Shown here: one piece after another, positions 43,609 to 52,548 of the stretch
How the letters are laid out: each line of letters begins with the position of its first letter
Position numbering within the stretch: the first letter of the stretch is position 1
NCBI GenBank assembly: GCA_035281745.1
Contig: DATEDI010000022.1
Coordinates: 1 to 64,000, forward strand
From: 66-474 sp035281745
Lineage (GTDB): Bacteria > Pseudomonadota > Gammaproteobacteria > Xanthomonadales > Rhodanobacteraceae
Direction: 5' to 3'
Length of the DNA: 64,000 nt
Position numbers and translations under genes: made by a program
Notes under the pieces: generated by a model
What the model was told of the DNA's origin: nothing
Seen by the model: only the letters and a program-made list of their open reading frames with translations
Database searches by the model: none

Positions 43609-43638
43609 ATGGCCCGCCTCCCGGCGGGCCATTTTTTT
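43609..43638 (+). terminator. Rho-independent terminator of the PEP-CTERM gene
   Basis: Perfect 10-bp stem ATGGCCCGCC / GGCGGGCCAT with a TCCC loop followed by a run of T residues, 33 nt after the stop codon. Confidence 0.95.
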
Positions 43639-43723
43639 GGCGCCCGCCAACCCGCGGATTCGCGGGAGAACCAGCGCGACCCGCCTCGAAAAGCGCGCGA
43701 CGGCAAAGCGCGCATCGCCCCTG

Positions 43724-43740
43724 CTGGTACACTCCTTGCA
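43724..43740 (+). promoter_or_regulatory. Sigma-54-like -24/-12 promoter of the UDP-GlcNAc 2-epimerase gene
   Basis: CTGGTACACTCCTTGCA aligns with the consensus YTGGCACG-N4-TTGCW, with C to T and G to A changes in the -24 box, a perfect TTGCA -12 box and exact GG-N10-GC spacing. The predicted start is near 43751, which favours the epimerase ATG at 43782 (about 31-nt leader) over that at 43761. Confidence 0.55.
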
Positions 43741-43781
43741 TCTGTTAACGGCGTCACAGAATGGAAGGTGCCGGATTGGAA

Positions 43782-44951
43782 ATGCAGCCACTTGGGATCG
43801 ACCTGATCGCCGCCGCGCGGCCCAATTTCATGAAAGTGGCGCCGCTGTACCACGCGCTGCATGACCAGCCGTGGTGCCGCCTGCGGCTGGTGCACACCGG
43901 CCAGCACTACGACGCGAATATGTCGGATGCTTTTTTCCGCGATCTCGGCCTGCCGCGACCCGATTTGCATCTTGGCGTGGGCAGCGGCAGCCACGCCGAA
44001 CAAACCGCCCACGTAATGATTGCCTACGAGGGAGCGTGCGTCGCGGGACGACCGGACCTCTGCATCGTGGTTGGCGACGTCAATTCCACGGTGGCCTGCG
44101 CGCTGGTCGCGTCCAAGCTGTGGATACCGGTGGCGCACCTCGAAGCGGGCCTGCGCAGCGGCGATCGCAGCATGCCGGAGGAAATCAACCGCCTGGTTAC
44201 CGACACCCTGGCCGACATCCTGTGGACCCCGTCGCCGGACGGCGACGCGCACCTGGCGGCCGAAGGCGTGGCGCCGGAGAAAATCACGCGCGTCGGCAAC
44301 ATCATGATCGACTCCTACGAATTGATGAAGGACCGCATCCACGCCAGCGGCGAGCGGCAACGCTTGGGGCTGGGCGACACCGATTACGGCGTGGTGACCT
44401 TGCACCGCCCGTCCAACGTGGACACCCGCGCGCCGCTGGAGGCGCTGGTCACACAGTTGACCCGCATCGCGGCCAAGCTGCCGCTGGTGTTTCCGGTGCA
44501 CCCGCGCACCCGCAAGAACCTCGAAACGTTCGGTTTGTGGAACGAACTTGCGGACGCACCCGGCATCCGGATCGCGGAGCCGTTGGGCTACGTGGATTTC
44601 ATGAACCTCGTGTGCGGCGCCCGGCTGGTCATCACCGATTCCGGCGGCGTGCAGGAGGAGACCACCTACCTCGGCATTCCATGCCTGACGCTGCGCCCGA
44701 ATACCGAACGGCCGATCACGATCACCGAGGGCAGCAATCGGCTGGTGACCGCGGCCAATCTCGCCTCGACGGTGGACGACATCCTGGCGGGCCACGGCGC
44801 GCACGGCCGCAAGCCCGAGTTGTGGGACGGCCACACCGCGCAGCGTGTGGTGGCCGACATCCGCAGGCGGTTGCTCGATGCCGCGCCGGCGGGAGCACAA
44901 GATGACTCGCCGGTGGCGAATGCAGGGAAGCGGCAGGCCGCGAATGCCTGA
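43782..44951 (+). CDS. wecB: UDP-N-acetylglucosamine 2-epimerase (non-hydrolysing)
   Basis: Cytoplasmic enzyme (389 aa) converting UDP-GlcNAc to UDP-ManNAc. Seen: the N-terminal IDLIAAARPNFMKVAPLYHAL (family GTRPE-I-KMAP motif in the XrtA-locus form), HTGQHYDANMSDAFF, VVGDVNSTVACALVA, HLEAGLRSGDRSMPEEINR with the catalytic-region acids, and VITDSGGVQEETTYLGIPCLTLRPNTERP in the UDP-binding half. Length is normal. An ATG at 43761 is also in frame, but 43782 fits the family start and the putative promoter. It stands between the PEP-CTERM gene and prsK and probably supplies a ManNAc-derived precursor for the exopolysaccharide. Confidence 0.93.
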   Translation: MQPLGIDLIAAARPNFMKVAPLYHALHDQPWCRLRLVHTGQHYDANMSDAFFRDLGLPRPDLHLGVGSGSHAEQTAHVMIAYEGACVAGRPDLCIVVGDVNSTVACALVASKLWIPVAHLEAGLRSGDRSMPEEINRLVTDTLADILWTPSPDGDAHLAAEGVAPEKITRVGNIMIDSYELMKDRIHASGERQRLGLGDTDYGVVTLHRPSNVDTRAPLEALVTQLTRIAAKLPLVFPVHPRTRKNLETFGLWNELADAPGIRIAEPLGYVDFMNLVCGARLVITDSGGVQEETTYLGIPCLTLRPNTERPITITEGSNRLVTAANLASTVDDILAGHGAHGRKPELWDGHTAQRVVADIRRRLLDAAPAGAQDDSPVANAGKRQAANA

Positions 44952-44985
44952 CGGGAGGAGCGGCAGGCGCTGATCCACTCCGCTC

Positions 44986-45004
44986 GCGCCCGACTCGCGG
45001 GCGC
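44986..45004. other. GC-rich hairpin after the 2-epimerase gene
   Basis: Perfect 7-bp stem GCGCCCG / CGGGCGC with a 5-nt loop, without a T-run, 35 nt after the epimerase stop and about 105 nt before prsK. It could slow transcription or be chance. Confidence 0.25.
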
Positions 45005-45109
45005 AGCAACGGAAACGAAGTCGAAGATTGCCTTGTTGCCCGGCGCCAGCCCTGCTGCGCTCAGGCCGACCGGCTGAGAACCGGGCTTTCCCGCAGCGAA
45101 TCATCCAAC

Positions 45110-47197
45110 ATGCACGTCATCATCCTTGCCAGCTACATCGCCGCCGCCGCCGCTTTCCTTGCGGCGACGGGTGTGCTGGTGGCCGGCTGGCGGGGTCAGC
45201 GTACGGGTGCGCTGCTGATCGTCGCCACTGCGGTGTCGATGCTGTGGGGCGTGTTGCTGGCGTGGGCGGAATGGAAGCACGCGCTGCCGATCTATTGGCT
45301 GTTGACCGCCGAAGTCCTGCGCTACGGCGCGTGGCTCACGTTTCTCGGTGCGTTGCTCGGCGGTTTCTCGATGTCCGGGGCGCTGCGTGGGGCGCGCATT
45401 GGCACGCATGCGCTATGGATCGCGCTGGCGCTGTATTGCCTGTTGCCAGCCATCGGCCCTCTGCCGTTCTTGCCGCTGCCCTTCAACGCGGCGTTTGCAA
45501 TGGTCGGCGTGCTGGTGCTGGCGTTGGTCGGCGTGGTGTTCCTGGAGCAGATCTTCCGGAACGTCGACCCAGAACAACGCTGGGCGGTCAAGTTTCTGGT
45601 GATCGCGTTGGGCGTGATGTTCGCCTACGACATCTTCCTGTATTCGTATGCCGTGCTGTACCGCGACTTCAACGTGAGCGCGTGGGCAGCACGCGGTTTC
45701 GTCGACGCGCTGCTGGCGCCCCTGCTGGTAGCCGCGGCGGCGCGCAACAGCGGTTGGACGCCTGAAGTAGGCGTATCGCGGCGCGCGGTGTTCTACTCGA
45801 CCAGCCTGCTGGTGATTGCGCTGTATTTCATCGGCACGGCCGTGGGCGGTTACTACGTGCGCCTGTATGGGGGCGACTGGGGCCGGGTAGCGGAAATCAC
45901 GCTGATTTTCTTCGCGCTGCTCGCGGTGCTGCTGGTCGCAGGTTCGGGGCAGATTCGTTCGCGTCTGCGCATATTCCTGCACAAGAACTTTTTCAGTTTC
46001 CGGCACGACTATCGCGAGGAATGGTTGCGCCTCACCGCCACGCTGTCGGCCAGCGAGAGCGACACGGGCTTGCCGCTTCGTGCACTGCGTGCGATGCAGC
46101 AGATCATGGACAGCCCTGCCGGCGCCCTGTGGGTGTGCGACGACGCCGGCACGCTGGTGGCGGAGGCGCAATCCAACATGCCGGTGTCGGCAGGCGTGAA
46201 GATCGCGGCGAATCAGCCGCTGTTCGATTTCATGTGCAAGCGTCGCTGGATCTATGATCTTGGCGAGCCGCCGCCACTGGGCGACGCGCACCTGCAGGCG
46301 CCGCCCGAATTGGCCGCATTGCCACGCGCGTGGCTGCTGGTGCCGCTGGTGCTTGAAAATCGCCTGGTCGGCATCGTGGTGCTGGCCGAAGCGCGGGCGC
46401 GGCGTGCGCTCGATTGGGAAGACATCGACCTGCTCAGAACCGCGGGCAGCCAGGTCGCCGGAACCTTGGCGCAGGCCGCGAATGCGCGGCGACTGGCGGA
46501 GGCGCGCCAGTTCGAGGGTTTCAATCGGCTCACGGCGTTCCTGATGCACGACCTCAAGAACGTCGCGGCCCAGCAGTCGCTGCTGCTGCAGAATGCGGTA
46601 CGCCATCGAAGCAATCCGGCGTTCGTGGATGACATGCTGGCGACGGTGGAAAACTCGGTGCAGCGGATCACACGGTTGCTGGAGCAGTTGCGGGGCGAAG
46701 CAGCACCGGTGGCGCGTGCGCGGGTGAAGCTGGGGGATGTCATCGAGCGCGCACTGGCCGAATGCAGCGCGCAGGCGCCGCGGCCGGGCTGGACGTCACC
46801 GCCAGAATCGTTGTGGGTCCGCGCGGATGCCGGGCAATTGGCGACGGTGTTGGGACACCTGATCCGCAATGCGCAGGACGCGGCGACATCGCAGGGACAT
46901 GTTTCGGTGAGGCTGGGATTGGACGAGGGGCGGGCCATGATCGAAATCGAGGACGACGGGATGGGTATGGATGACGATTTCATCCGCAACCGGTTGTTCA
47001 AGCCGTTTTTCACCACCAAGGCGAGCAAGGGGATGGGAATTGGCGCCTATCAGGCGCGCGAGTACGTGCGTGCGCTGGGTGGCGCCTTGGTCGTGGCGAG
47101 CACGCCGGGACGCGGCAGCGTGTTCGCGGTGAGCCTGCCGTTGGCCGAGCCGGCGGATGACGCGGCCTCGGCGCGTGCAGTGGGGGCCGCGTCATGA
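45110..47197 (+). CDS. prsK: XrtA/PEP-CTERM system histidine kinase PrsK
   Basis: Membrane sensor kinase (695 aa) that would phosphorylate PrsR. The first 280 residues make about eight membrane helices (ILASYIAAAAAFLAATGVLVAG first), a GAF-like domain lies around 300-455 (MQQIMDSPAGALWVCDDAGTLV then LLVPLVLENRLVGIVVLAE), and the H-box FLMHDLKNVAAQQSLLLQNA has the phospho-accepting His480. The ATPase domain shows the N-box LIRNAQDAATSQG and G-boxes EDDGMGM and KGMGIGAYQAREYV. The arrangement is the standard PrsK one found only with exosortase systems. It overlaps prsR by 4 nt. The signal sensed is unknown. Confidence 0.96.
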   Translation: MHVIILASYIAAAAAFLAATGVLVAGWRGQRTGALLIVATAVSMLWGVLLAWAEWKHALPIYWLLTAEVLRYGAWLTFLGALLGGFSMSGALRGARIGTHALWIALALYCLLPAIGPLPFLPLPFNAAFAMVGVLVLALVGVVFLEQIFRNVDPEQRWAVKFLVIALGVMFAYDIFLYSYAVLYRDFNVSAWAARGFVDALLAPLLVAAAARNSGWTPEVGVSRRAVFYSTSLLVIALYFIGTAVGGYYVRLYGGDWGRVAEITLIFFALLAVLLVAGSGQIRSRLRIFLHKNFFSFRHDYREEWLRLTATLSASESDTGLPLRALRAMQQIMDSPAGALWVCDDAGTLVAEAQSNMPVSAGVKIAANQPLFDFMCKRRWIYDLGEPPPLGDAHLQAPPELAALPRAWLLVPLVLENRLVGIVVLAEARARRALDWEDIDLLRTAGSQVAGTLAQAANARRLAEARQFEGFNRLTAFLMHDLKNVAAQQSLLLQNAVRHRSNPAFVDDMLATVENSVQRITRLLEQLRGEAAPVARARVKLGDVIERALAECSAQAPRPGWTSPPESLWVRADAGQLATVLGHLIRNAQDAATSQGHVSVRLGLDEGRAMIEIEDDGMGMDDDFIRNRLFKPFFTTKASKGMGIGAYQAREYVRALGGALVVASTPGRGSVFAVSLPLAEPADDAASARAVGAAS

Positions 47198-48558
47198 ACA
47201 CGGCCGCACGCACGTTGTTGATCGTCGAGGATGACGCCGGACTCCAGACGCAATTGCGCTGGAGCTTCGACGAATACGCGGTGATCGTGGCCGGCGACCG
47301 CGAATCCGCGCTGGCCGAAGTTCGCAACCATCAGCCTGCGGTGGTGTTGCAGGACCTGGGTTTGCCGCCCGATCCGGCCGGCACCACCGAGGGCTTCGCG
47401 ACCATCGTTTCGATCCTGGAGGAAGCGCCTTACACCAAGATCATCGTCGCCACCGGCAACGGCGATCGCGACAACGCGGTCAAGGCGATCGGTGCGGGTG
47501 CCTATGATTTCTGCTCCAAGCCGCTGGACGTCGAGGTGCTGCGGCTGATCGTGGACCGCGCGTTTCGAGTGCATGAACTCGAGGCCGAGAACCGCACGCT
47601 GAAAAGCGAATCGGGTGCGGCGATGGACGGCATCATCGGCACCAGTGAAGCAATGACCCGGGCGTTCCGGCTGGTGGAGAAGGTCGGGCCGACCAATGCC
47701 AGCGTGTTGCTGCTGGGCGAAACCGGCACCGGCAAGGAGCTGGTCGCGCGTGCGGTGCATCGCCTGAGCGCACGGCGCGCCGGACCGTTCGTCGCCATCA
47801 ATTGCGCGGCCATTCCGGAGAATCTGCTGGAAGCCGAACTATTCGGCTACGAAAAGGGCGCCTACACCGGTGCGCACAAGCAGACCAAAGGCAAGTTCGA
47901 ACTGGCGCACAACGGCACGCTGCTGCTGGATGAAATCGGCGACATGCCGGTGGCATTGCAGGCCAAGTTGCTGCGGTTCCTGCAGGAGCGCGTGGTCGAG
48001 CGCATCGGCGGGCGCGAACCGATTGCGGTGGACGTGCGCATCATTTGCGCGACCCATCGCGATCTGCGTTCGCTCATCCAGGAGACGCGTTTTCGCGAGG
48101 ATCTGTTCTATCGCATTTCGGAAGTCACCATCCAGTTGCCGCCATTGCGCGATCGCTCCGGCGACGCCGTGCTGCTGGCGCGGCACTTCCTGGAGCAGGC
48201 CTCCAGTCGCCACGGCCGATCGCTGCGCGGTTTCACTGCCAAGGCGTTGAAGGCGATCGAAGCGTACCCGTGGCGCGGCAACGTGCGCGAACTGGAGAAC
48301 GCCATCAACAGCGCGGTGATCATGGCCGAGGGCAAGCAGATCGGACCGGAGGCATTGCGGCTCGAAGCGGGCGGCGCCGATGAAGCGTTGGACTTGCGCG
48401 AAGTGCGTGCACAGGCGGAAAAGCGTGCCATAAGGCGCGCGCTTACCCGCGAAGGTGGCAACCTGTCGAAGGTCGCCCATTTGCTGGGCGTCAGCCGGCC
48501 AACGCTGTATGACCTGCTCGAAAAGTATGATCTCAAGAAACCCAACGATGCCGACTGA
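47194..48558 (+). CDS. prsR: PEP-CTERM-box response regulator PrsR (sigma-54 activator)
   Basis: NtrC-family transcription activator (454 aa). The receiver domain has the acidic pocket LLIVEDD, phospho-acceptor Asp54 (VVLQDLGLP) and Lys109 (SKP). The AAA+ domain has Walker A GETGTGKE at 175-182, the sigma-54 contact loop GAYTGA at 222-227 (F to Y variant of GAFTGA, seen in other activators), and Walker B GTLLLDEIGDMP. The C-terminal Fis-type helix-turn-helix is GGNLSKVAHLLGVSRPTLYDLLEKY. It should activate RpoN promoters of PEP-CTERM and related genes, and matching -24/-12 elements occur at 42661, 43724 and 36830 in this window. Next, prsT starts 37 nt downstream. Confidence 0.97.
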   Translation: MNTAARTLLIVEDDAGLQTQLRWSFDEYAVIVAGDRESALAEVRNHQPAVVLQDLGLPPDPAGTTEGFATIVSILEEAPYTKIIVATGNGDRDNAVKAIGAGAYDFCSKPLDVEVLRLIVDRAFRVHELEAENRTLKSESGAAMDGIIGTSEAMTRAFRLVEKVGPTNASVLLLGETGTGKELVARAVHRLSARRAGPFVAINCAAIPENLLEAELFGYEKGAYTGAHKQTKGKFELAHNGTLLLDEIGDMPVALQAKLLRFLQERVVERIGGREPIAVDVRIICATHRDLRSLIQETRFREDLFYRISEVTIQLPPLRDRSGDAVLLARHFLEQASSRHGRSLRGFTAKALKAIEAYPWRGNVRELENAINSAVIMAEGKQIGPEALRLEAGGADEALDLREVRAQAEKRAIRRALTREGGNLSKVAHLLGVSRPTLYDLLEKYDLKKPNDAD

Positions 48559-48595
48559 TGCGGCGCCCGCTCAACCGACAGGGGTGAGGATTACC

Positions 48596-51433
48596 ATGAA
48601 AATCTCGAATGGCTTGGCTCTGCGCCGTGGGCTGGTGATGCTCGCGATGGGATTGCTGCTTGCCGCTTGCGGCAGCGGCAAGGGCAGTGTCGCGACCGGG
48701 CTCAAGTATCAGGACAGCGGCAAGTATCGGGCCGCCTACATCGAGGCCAAGAAAGTCCTGCAGCGCGACGACAAGAACGGTGACGCGTGGCTGCTGCTCG
48801 GCCAATCGTCGCTGATGCTTGGCAATCCCGAGGACGCGCTGAACGAGTTGGACAAGGCCAAGGCGCACGGCGTGCCCAAGTCGCGTTGGGTCGTGCCGAC
48901 TTCCGAGGCCCTGCTTGCCGCCCACGACTTCGACAAGGTGGTGGCAACCGCGGCTCCGGATGACAGCCTCGATGCCAAGCTGCAGGCGCAACTCGCGGTG
49001 TTGCGCGGCAACGCCCAGCGCGGCTTGAAGCAGCCGGACCAGGCCAAGCAATCCTATGAAGCTGCGTTGCAAAAGGAGCCCGGCAATACGCTGGCGCTGG
49101 TGGGACTGGGTCGGCTCGCGGCCGACGCAGGCGATACCGCGGCGGCAAGCCGCTATGTCGACCAGGCGCTGGCATCGGCGCCCGACAGCGCGCAGGCGTT
49201 GGTGGCCAAGGCCGATCTGAGCGCGGCTGCCGACGATTTCGCGGCGGCCGAAACCTCGTACCAGAAGGCGCTGGATATCAAGCATCCCGGCTGGTTGCCG
49301 CAGGACGCCTTCTATGCGCGCTTGCGGCTGGTCGAAGCGCAAACCCGGCAGAAACATTACGAGCAGGCGCTTGCCAACCTGCAGACACTGGAGAAGATGG
49401 CGCCCGGGCAGCCGGGGCCGCATTACCTGCACGCAGCGGTGCTCTATCAACAGGGGCGCCTCGATGAGGCGACCGCGCAATTGCAGCAGGTGCTGAAGGT
49501 CGCGCCGGACAGCGCGCCCGCACAGATGCTGATGGGCGCCGTCAATTACGCGCAAGGCAATTACGGACAGGCGGAGATGTACCTCAGCAATGTCATGGGC
49601 CTGGACAAGAACAACGAAGGGGCTCGCAAGCTGCTGGCGCTGACGTATTACCGGGAAGGCCGTTCCACCCAGGCGCTGAGCATGTTGCGGCCGGCGGTTC
49701 CGGCCCAGGCGACCGATGCCGAACTGCTGGCGCAGTTGCAGCGCGCTGCCGCGGAAGGCGCCGGCATGCCGCCAAAGCCCGGGCAGGCAGCTGCGGCCTC
49801 GGTCGCAGCTGCGGTGGCGAAAGCGGCCAGCGCCGGTAGCCCGTCGAGCAAGACGTTTGCGGCGGCCGAAAAGGCGCTGGCCGGCAACGATTCAGCCGAA
49901 GCCATTCGCCTGCTGAAGGCGATGTCCGCGGGCGATGCGGGGGTGGAGGCGCAACGCGTCACGATGCTCACGATCGCCTATGTACACGACCACCATCCGG
50001 AAGAAGCGGTCAAGACCGCCGCCGACTACGCGGCCAAGCATCCCAAGGAAAGTTCGGCGCACCTGTTGTACGGCACCGCGTTGGTCGCGGCCGGCAAGCA
50101 CAAGGAAGCGCGCGCGCAGTACCACGAAGCCGTCCGCATCGATCCGAAGAACACGGCGGCGCTGATGAGCCTCGGCAGCCTGGATTCGGTGGAAGGTCAA
50201 TACAAGGACGCCGAAAATCATTATGGCGCGGTGCTGAAGCAGGATCCCCACAATGCCGCGGCAATGGTGGCGCTCGGCAAGGTGGCCGCGATCCAGGGCA
50301 ACAAGGCGGAAGCAATCAAGCGGTTCAAAGAGGCCATCGCCGCCCAGCCCAAGTCGGCTGCCGCGTATGTCGAACTGGTGCTGGTGTACAGCCAGAACGG
50401 TCAGTTCGACGATGCGGCCACGGTCGCGAAACAACTGGCGGATGCGCTGCCGGACAACCCGGCCGCACTGAATGCATTCGGTGCCGCCGAACTCAACGCC
50501 GGGCGTCACGCCCAGGCGCTGCAGCCGCTCGAGAAGGCCGTGAAGCTTGCGCCCGAATCGACGCTGTTCCGGATCAATCTTGCGCGCGCACAGATCCTCA
50601 ACAAGGACGCCAAGGCCGCTGCGGCGAATCTCCAGACCGTGATCAAGGCTGATCCTGCGCAAACGCAGGCCGTCGCACTGCTGGCCTTCATGAAGCTGCA
50701 GGACCACGACACGGTCGGCGCCATTGCGCTTGCGCAAACCCTGCAAAAGCAGCCAGCGGCCCGCGCCGCCGGATTCGGCCTGGAAGGCGACCTGTACATG
50801 GCCACCAAGGATTATGCCAAGGCCGCCGCCGCATACCAGCAGGGTTTGAAGGTGACGTACAACCGTCCGCTGGTCATGAAGAACTTCGCGGCGCTGGAGC
50901 ACAGCGACCCGAAGGCATCGGAAAGCCTTTTGCGCGACTGGCTGGCCAAGCATCCCGATGACGCGGCGATGCGCCTGATGCTGGCGCAGTACTACCTCGA
51001 TCATGACCGCAACGCGGACGCCGCGGGCCAGTACGAACACGTGCTGAAGGCGTTCCCGTCCAACGTGGGTGCGCTCAACAATCTGGCCTGGATCTACACC
51101 GAGCAGAAGAATCCCAAAGCGCTCGCACTCGCCGAGCGCGCGCACAAGCTCGCCCCCACTTCGGCCAGCGTCAAGGATACTTACGGTTGGGCCTTGGTCG
51201 CGGCCGGACAAGCCAAGACGGCATTGCCGATCCTGGCCCAGGCCGCGAAAGCCGAGCCGAAGGTGCCAGACATCCAATACCATCTGGCGGTTGCACAGGC
51301 GCGCAGTGGCGATCGCACCGGCGCGCGCAGCACGCTCGAGGCGCTGCGGAAATCCGGCGCCAGCTTCCCTGCCAAGCCGGCTGCCGACAAGCTGTATCAC
51401 GAACTCGGCAGCGCCACCAGCGCCGACAGGTAA
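48596..51433 (+). CDS. prsT: XrtA/PEP-CTERM system TPR-repeat lipoprotein PrsT
   Basis: A large TPR protein of 945 aa that always accompanies PrsK/PrsR. The signal peptide ends in lipobox LLLAAC (Cys about 24), so it is lipid-anchored. Some 20 or more tetratricopeptide units follow, for example AYIEAKKVLQRDDKNGDAWLLLG and EARAQYHEAVRIDPKNTAALMSLGSL, interrupted by an Ala-rich, low-complexity linker around residues 395-420. It probably acts as a periplasmic scaffold for polymer or PEP-CTERM protein assembly; its biochemical role is not established. ATG 48596 has a good ribosome site (GGGGTGAGGA), and the long upstream open frame over prsR is rejected. Confidence 0.95.
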   Translation: MKISNGLALRRGLVMLAMGLLLAACGSGKGSVATGLKYQDSGKYRAAYIEAKKVLQRDDKNGDAWLLLGQSSLMLGNPEDALNELDKAKAHGVPKSRWVVPTSEALLAAHDFDKVVATAAPDDSLDAKLQAQLAVLRGNAQRGLKQPDQAKQSYEAALQKEPGNTLALVGLGRLAADAGDTAAASRYVDQALASAPDSAQALVAKADLSAAADDFAAAETSYQKALDIKHPGWLPQDAFYARLRLVEAQTRQKHYEQALANLQTLEKMAPGQPGPHYLHAAVLYQQGRLDEATAQLQQVLKVAPDSAPAQMLMGAVNYAQGNYGQAEMYLSNVMGLDKNNEGARKLLALTYYREGRSTQALSMLRPAVPAQATDAELLAQLQRAAAEGAGMPPKPGQAAAASVAAAVAKAASAGSPSSKTFAAAEKALAGNDSAEAIRLLKAMSAGDAGVEAQRVTMLTIAYVHDHHPEEAVKTAADYAAKHPKESSAHLLYGTALVAAGKHKEARAQYHEAVRIDPKNTAALMSLGSLDSVEGQYKDAENHYGAVLKQDPHNAAAMVALGKVAAIQGNKAEAIKRFKEAIAAQPKSAAAYVELVLVYSQNGQFDDAATVAKQLADALPDNPAALNAFGAAELNAGRHAQALQPLEKAVKLAPESTLFRINLARAQILNKDAKAAAANLQTVIKADPAQTQAVALLAFMKLQDHDTVGAIALAQTLQKQPAARAAGFGLEGDLYMATKDYAKAAAAYQQGLKVTYNRPLVMKNFAALEHSDPKASESLLRDWLAKHPDDAAMRLMLAQYYLDHDRNADAAGQYEHVLKAFPSNVGALNNLAWIYTEQKNPKALALAERAHKLAPTSASVKDTYGWALVAAGQAKTALPILAQAAKAEPKVPDIQYHLAVAQARSGDRTGARSTLEALRKSGASFPAKPAADKLYHELGSATSADR

Positions 51434-51447
51434 ACCATCGAGGCCGT

Positions 51448-51464
51448 GCGCCACGTCGTGGCGC
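51448..51464. other. Hairpin after prsT
   Basis: Perfect 7-bp stem GCGCCAC / GTGGCGC with a 3-nt loop, 14 nt after the prsT stop and 25 nt before galE. It has no T-run, so it may partly stop transcription or protect the upstream message. Confidence 0.35.
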
Positions 51465-51488
51465 CGCGGCACATCGCAAGGACGATCC

Positions 51489-52499
51489 ATGACTCAAGCG
51501 GGGAAAAGCGGCCAGCGAGCCATTCTGGTCACGGGCGGCGCCGGCTACATCGGCAGCCACGTGGTGCTGCAACTCACCGAAGCCGGCGAGCGCGTGGTGG
51601 TGGTGGATGACCTTTCCACCGGCTTCCGCGAATCCGTGATCGGCGCCGAATTGATTGTCGGCAACGTCGGCGACCGGGTGCTGATGGCGAACGTTTTGCG
51701 CGAACACGACGTCGACACCGTGATGCATTTCGCCGCGCGCACGATCGTGCCGGAATCGGTGGCCGACCCGTTGCGCTACTACGGCAACAACACCTGCGCC
51801 ACGCGCAACCTGCTGGAATGCTGCCGCGATGCCGCGGTCAGCCGGATCGTGTTCTCCTCGACCGCCGCGGTGTACGGGATTCCCGAAGGTGGCAAGGCGG
51901 CCGAAGACACGCCGACCGCGCCGATCAATCCCTACGGTTCGTCCAAACTGATGAGCGAGTGGATGTTGCGTGACCTGGCGGCGGCGGGCGGCCCGCGCTA
52001 CGTCGCGCTGCGCTACTTCAATGTCGCCGGTTGCGATCCGGCCGGTCGCATCGGGCAATCGACGCGCCACGCGACATTGCTGTTCAAGGTCGCCTGCGAA
52101 GCCGCATTGGGCAAGCGCGAGCGGCTGTCGATCTTCGGCACCGACTATGCGACCGTGGATGGCACCGGCGTGCGCGATTACATCCACGTCGCCGATCTGG
52201 CCCGCGCGCACCTCGATGCGCTGGCATACCTGCGCGGCGGCGGCGATTCGACCGTCCTCAACTGCGGTTACGGACACGGCTATTCGGTGCGCGAGGTGCT
52301 GGAGGCGGTCGGACGCGCGCACGGCTCGCCGGTGCCGTGCATCGAGCAACCGCGGCGCGCGGGCGACCCACCTTCGCTGATCGCGGTGTCGGATCGGATT
52401 CGCGAAACGCTCGGCTGGCAACCGCGCCACGACGATCTCGATTTCATTGCACGCACGTCGCTGGCGTGGGAGCGCAAACTCGCGTCTTCCGCAACGTGA
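51489..52499 (+). CDS. galE: UDP-glucose 4-epimerase
   Basis: NAD-dependent short-chain epimerase (336 aa) interconverting UDP-glucose and UDP-galactose. The Rossmann motif ILVTGGAGYIGSHVVLQL, the FSSTAAVYG strand with catalytic Ser/Thr, the YGSSKLMSE active-site YxxxK, and the GalE-type substrate block RYFNVAGCDPAGRIGQ then GTDYATVDGTGVRDYIHVADLARAH are all present. ATG 51489 gives the normal N-terminus, and the long upstream open frame overlaps prsT and is rejected. Presence just after prsT suggests a precursor role for the exopolysaccharide, though it may also serve general metabolism. Confidence 0.95.
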   Translation: MTQAGKSGQRAILVTGGAGYIGSHVVLQLTEAGERVVVVDDLSTGFRESVIGAELIVGNVGDRVLMANVLREHDVDTVMHFAARTIVPESVADPLRYYGNNTCATRNLLECCRDAAVSRIVFSSTAAVYGIPEGGKAAEDTPTAPINPYGSSKLMSEWMLRDLAAAGGPRYVALRYFNVAGCDPAGRIGQSTRHATLLFKVACEAALGKRERLSIFGTDYATVDGTGVRDYIHVADLARAHLDALAYLRGGGDSTVLNCGYGHGYSVREVLEAVGRAHGSPVPCIEQPRRAGDPPSLIAVSDRIRETLGWQPRHDDLDFIARTSLAWERKLASSAT

Positions 52500-52548
52500 G
52501 CGGCTTTGCTTCCGCGGCGACGCATGGCTCATTCGGAAACCCGTCCGC

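Noticed and set aside
49892..51490. 532-codon open frame on the minus strand
   Set aside because: Antisense shadow of prsT, whose repeats keep the opposite frame open.
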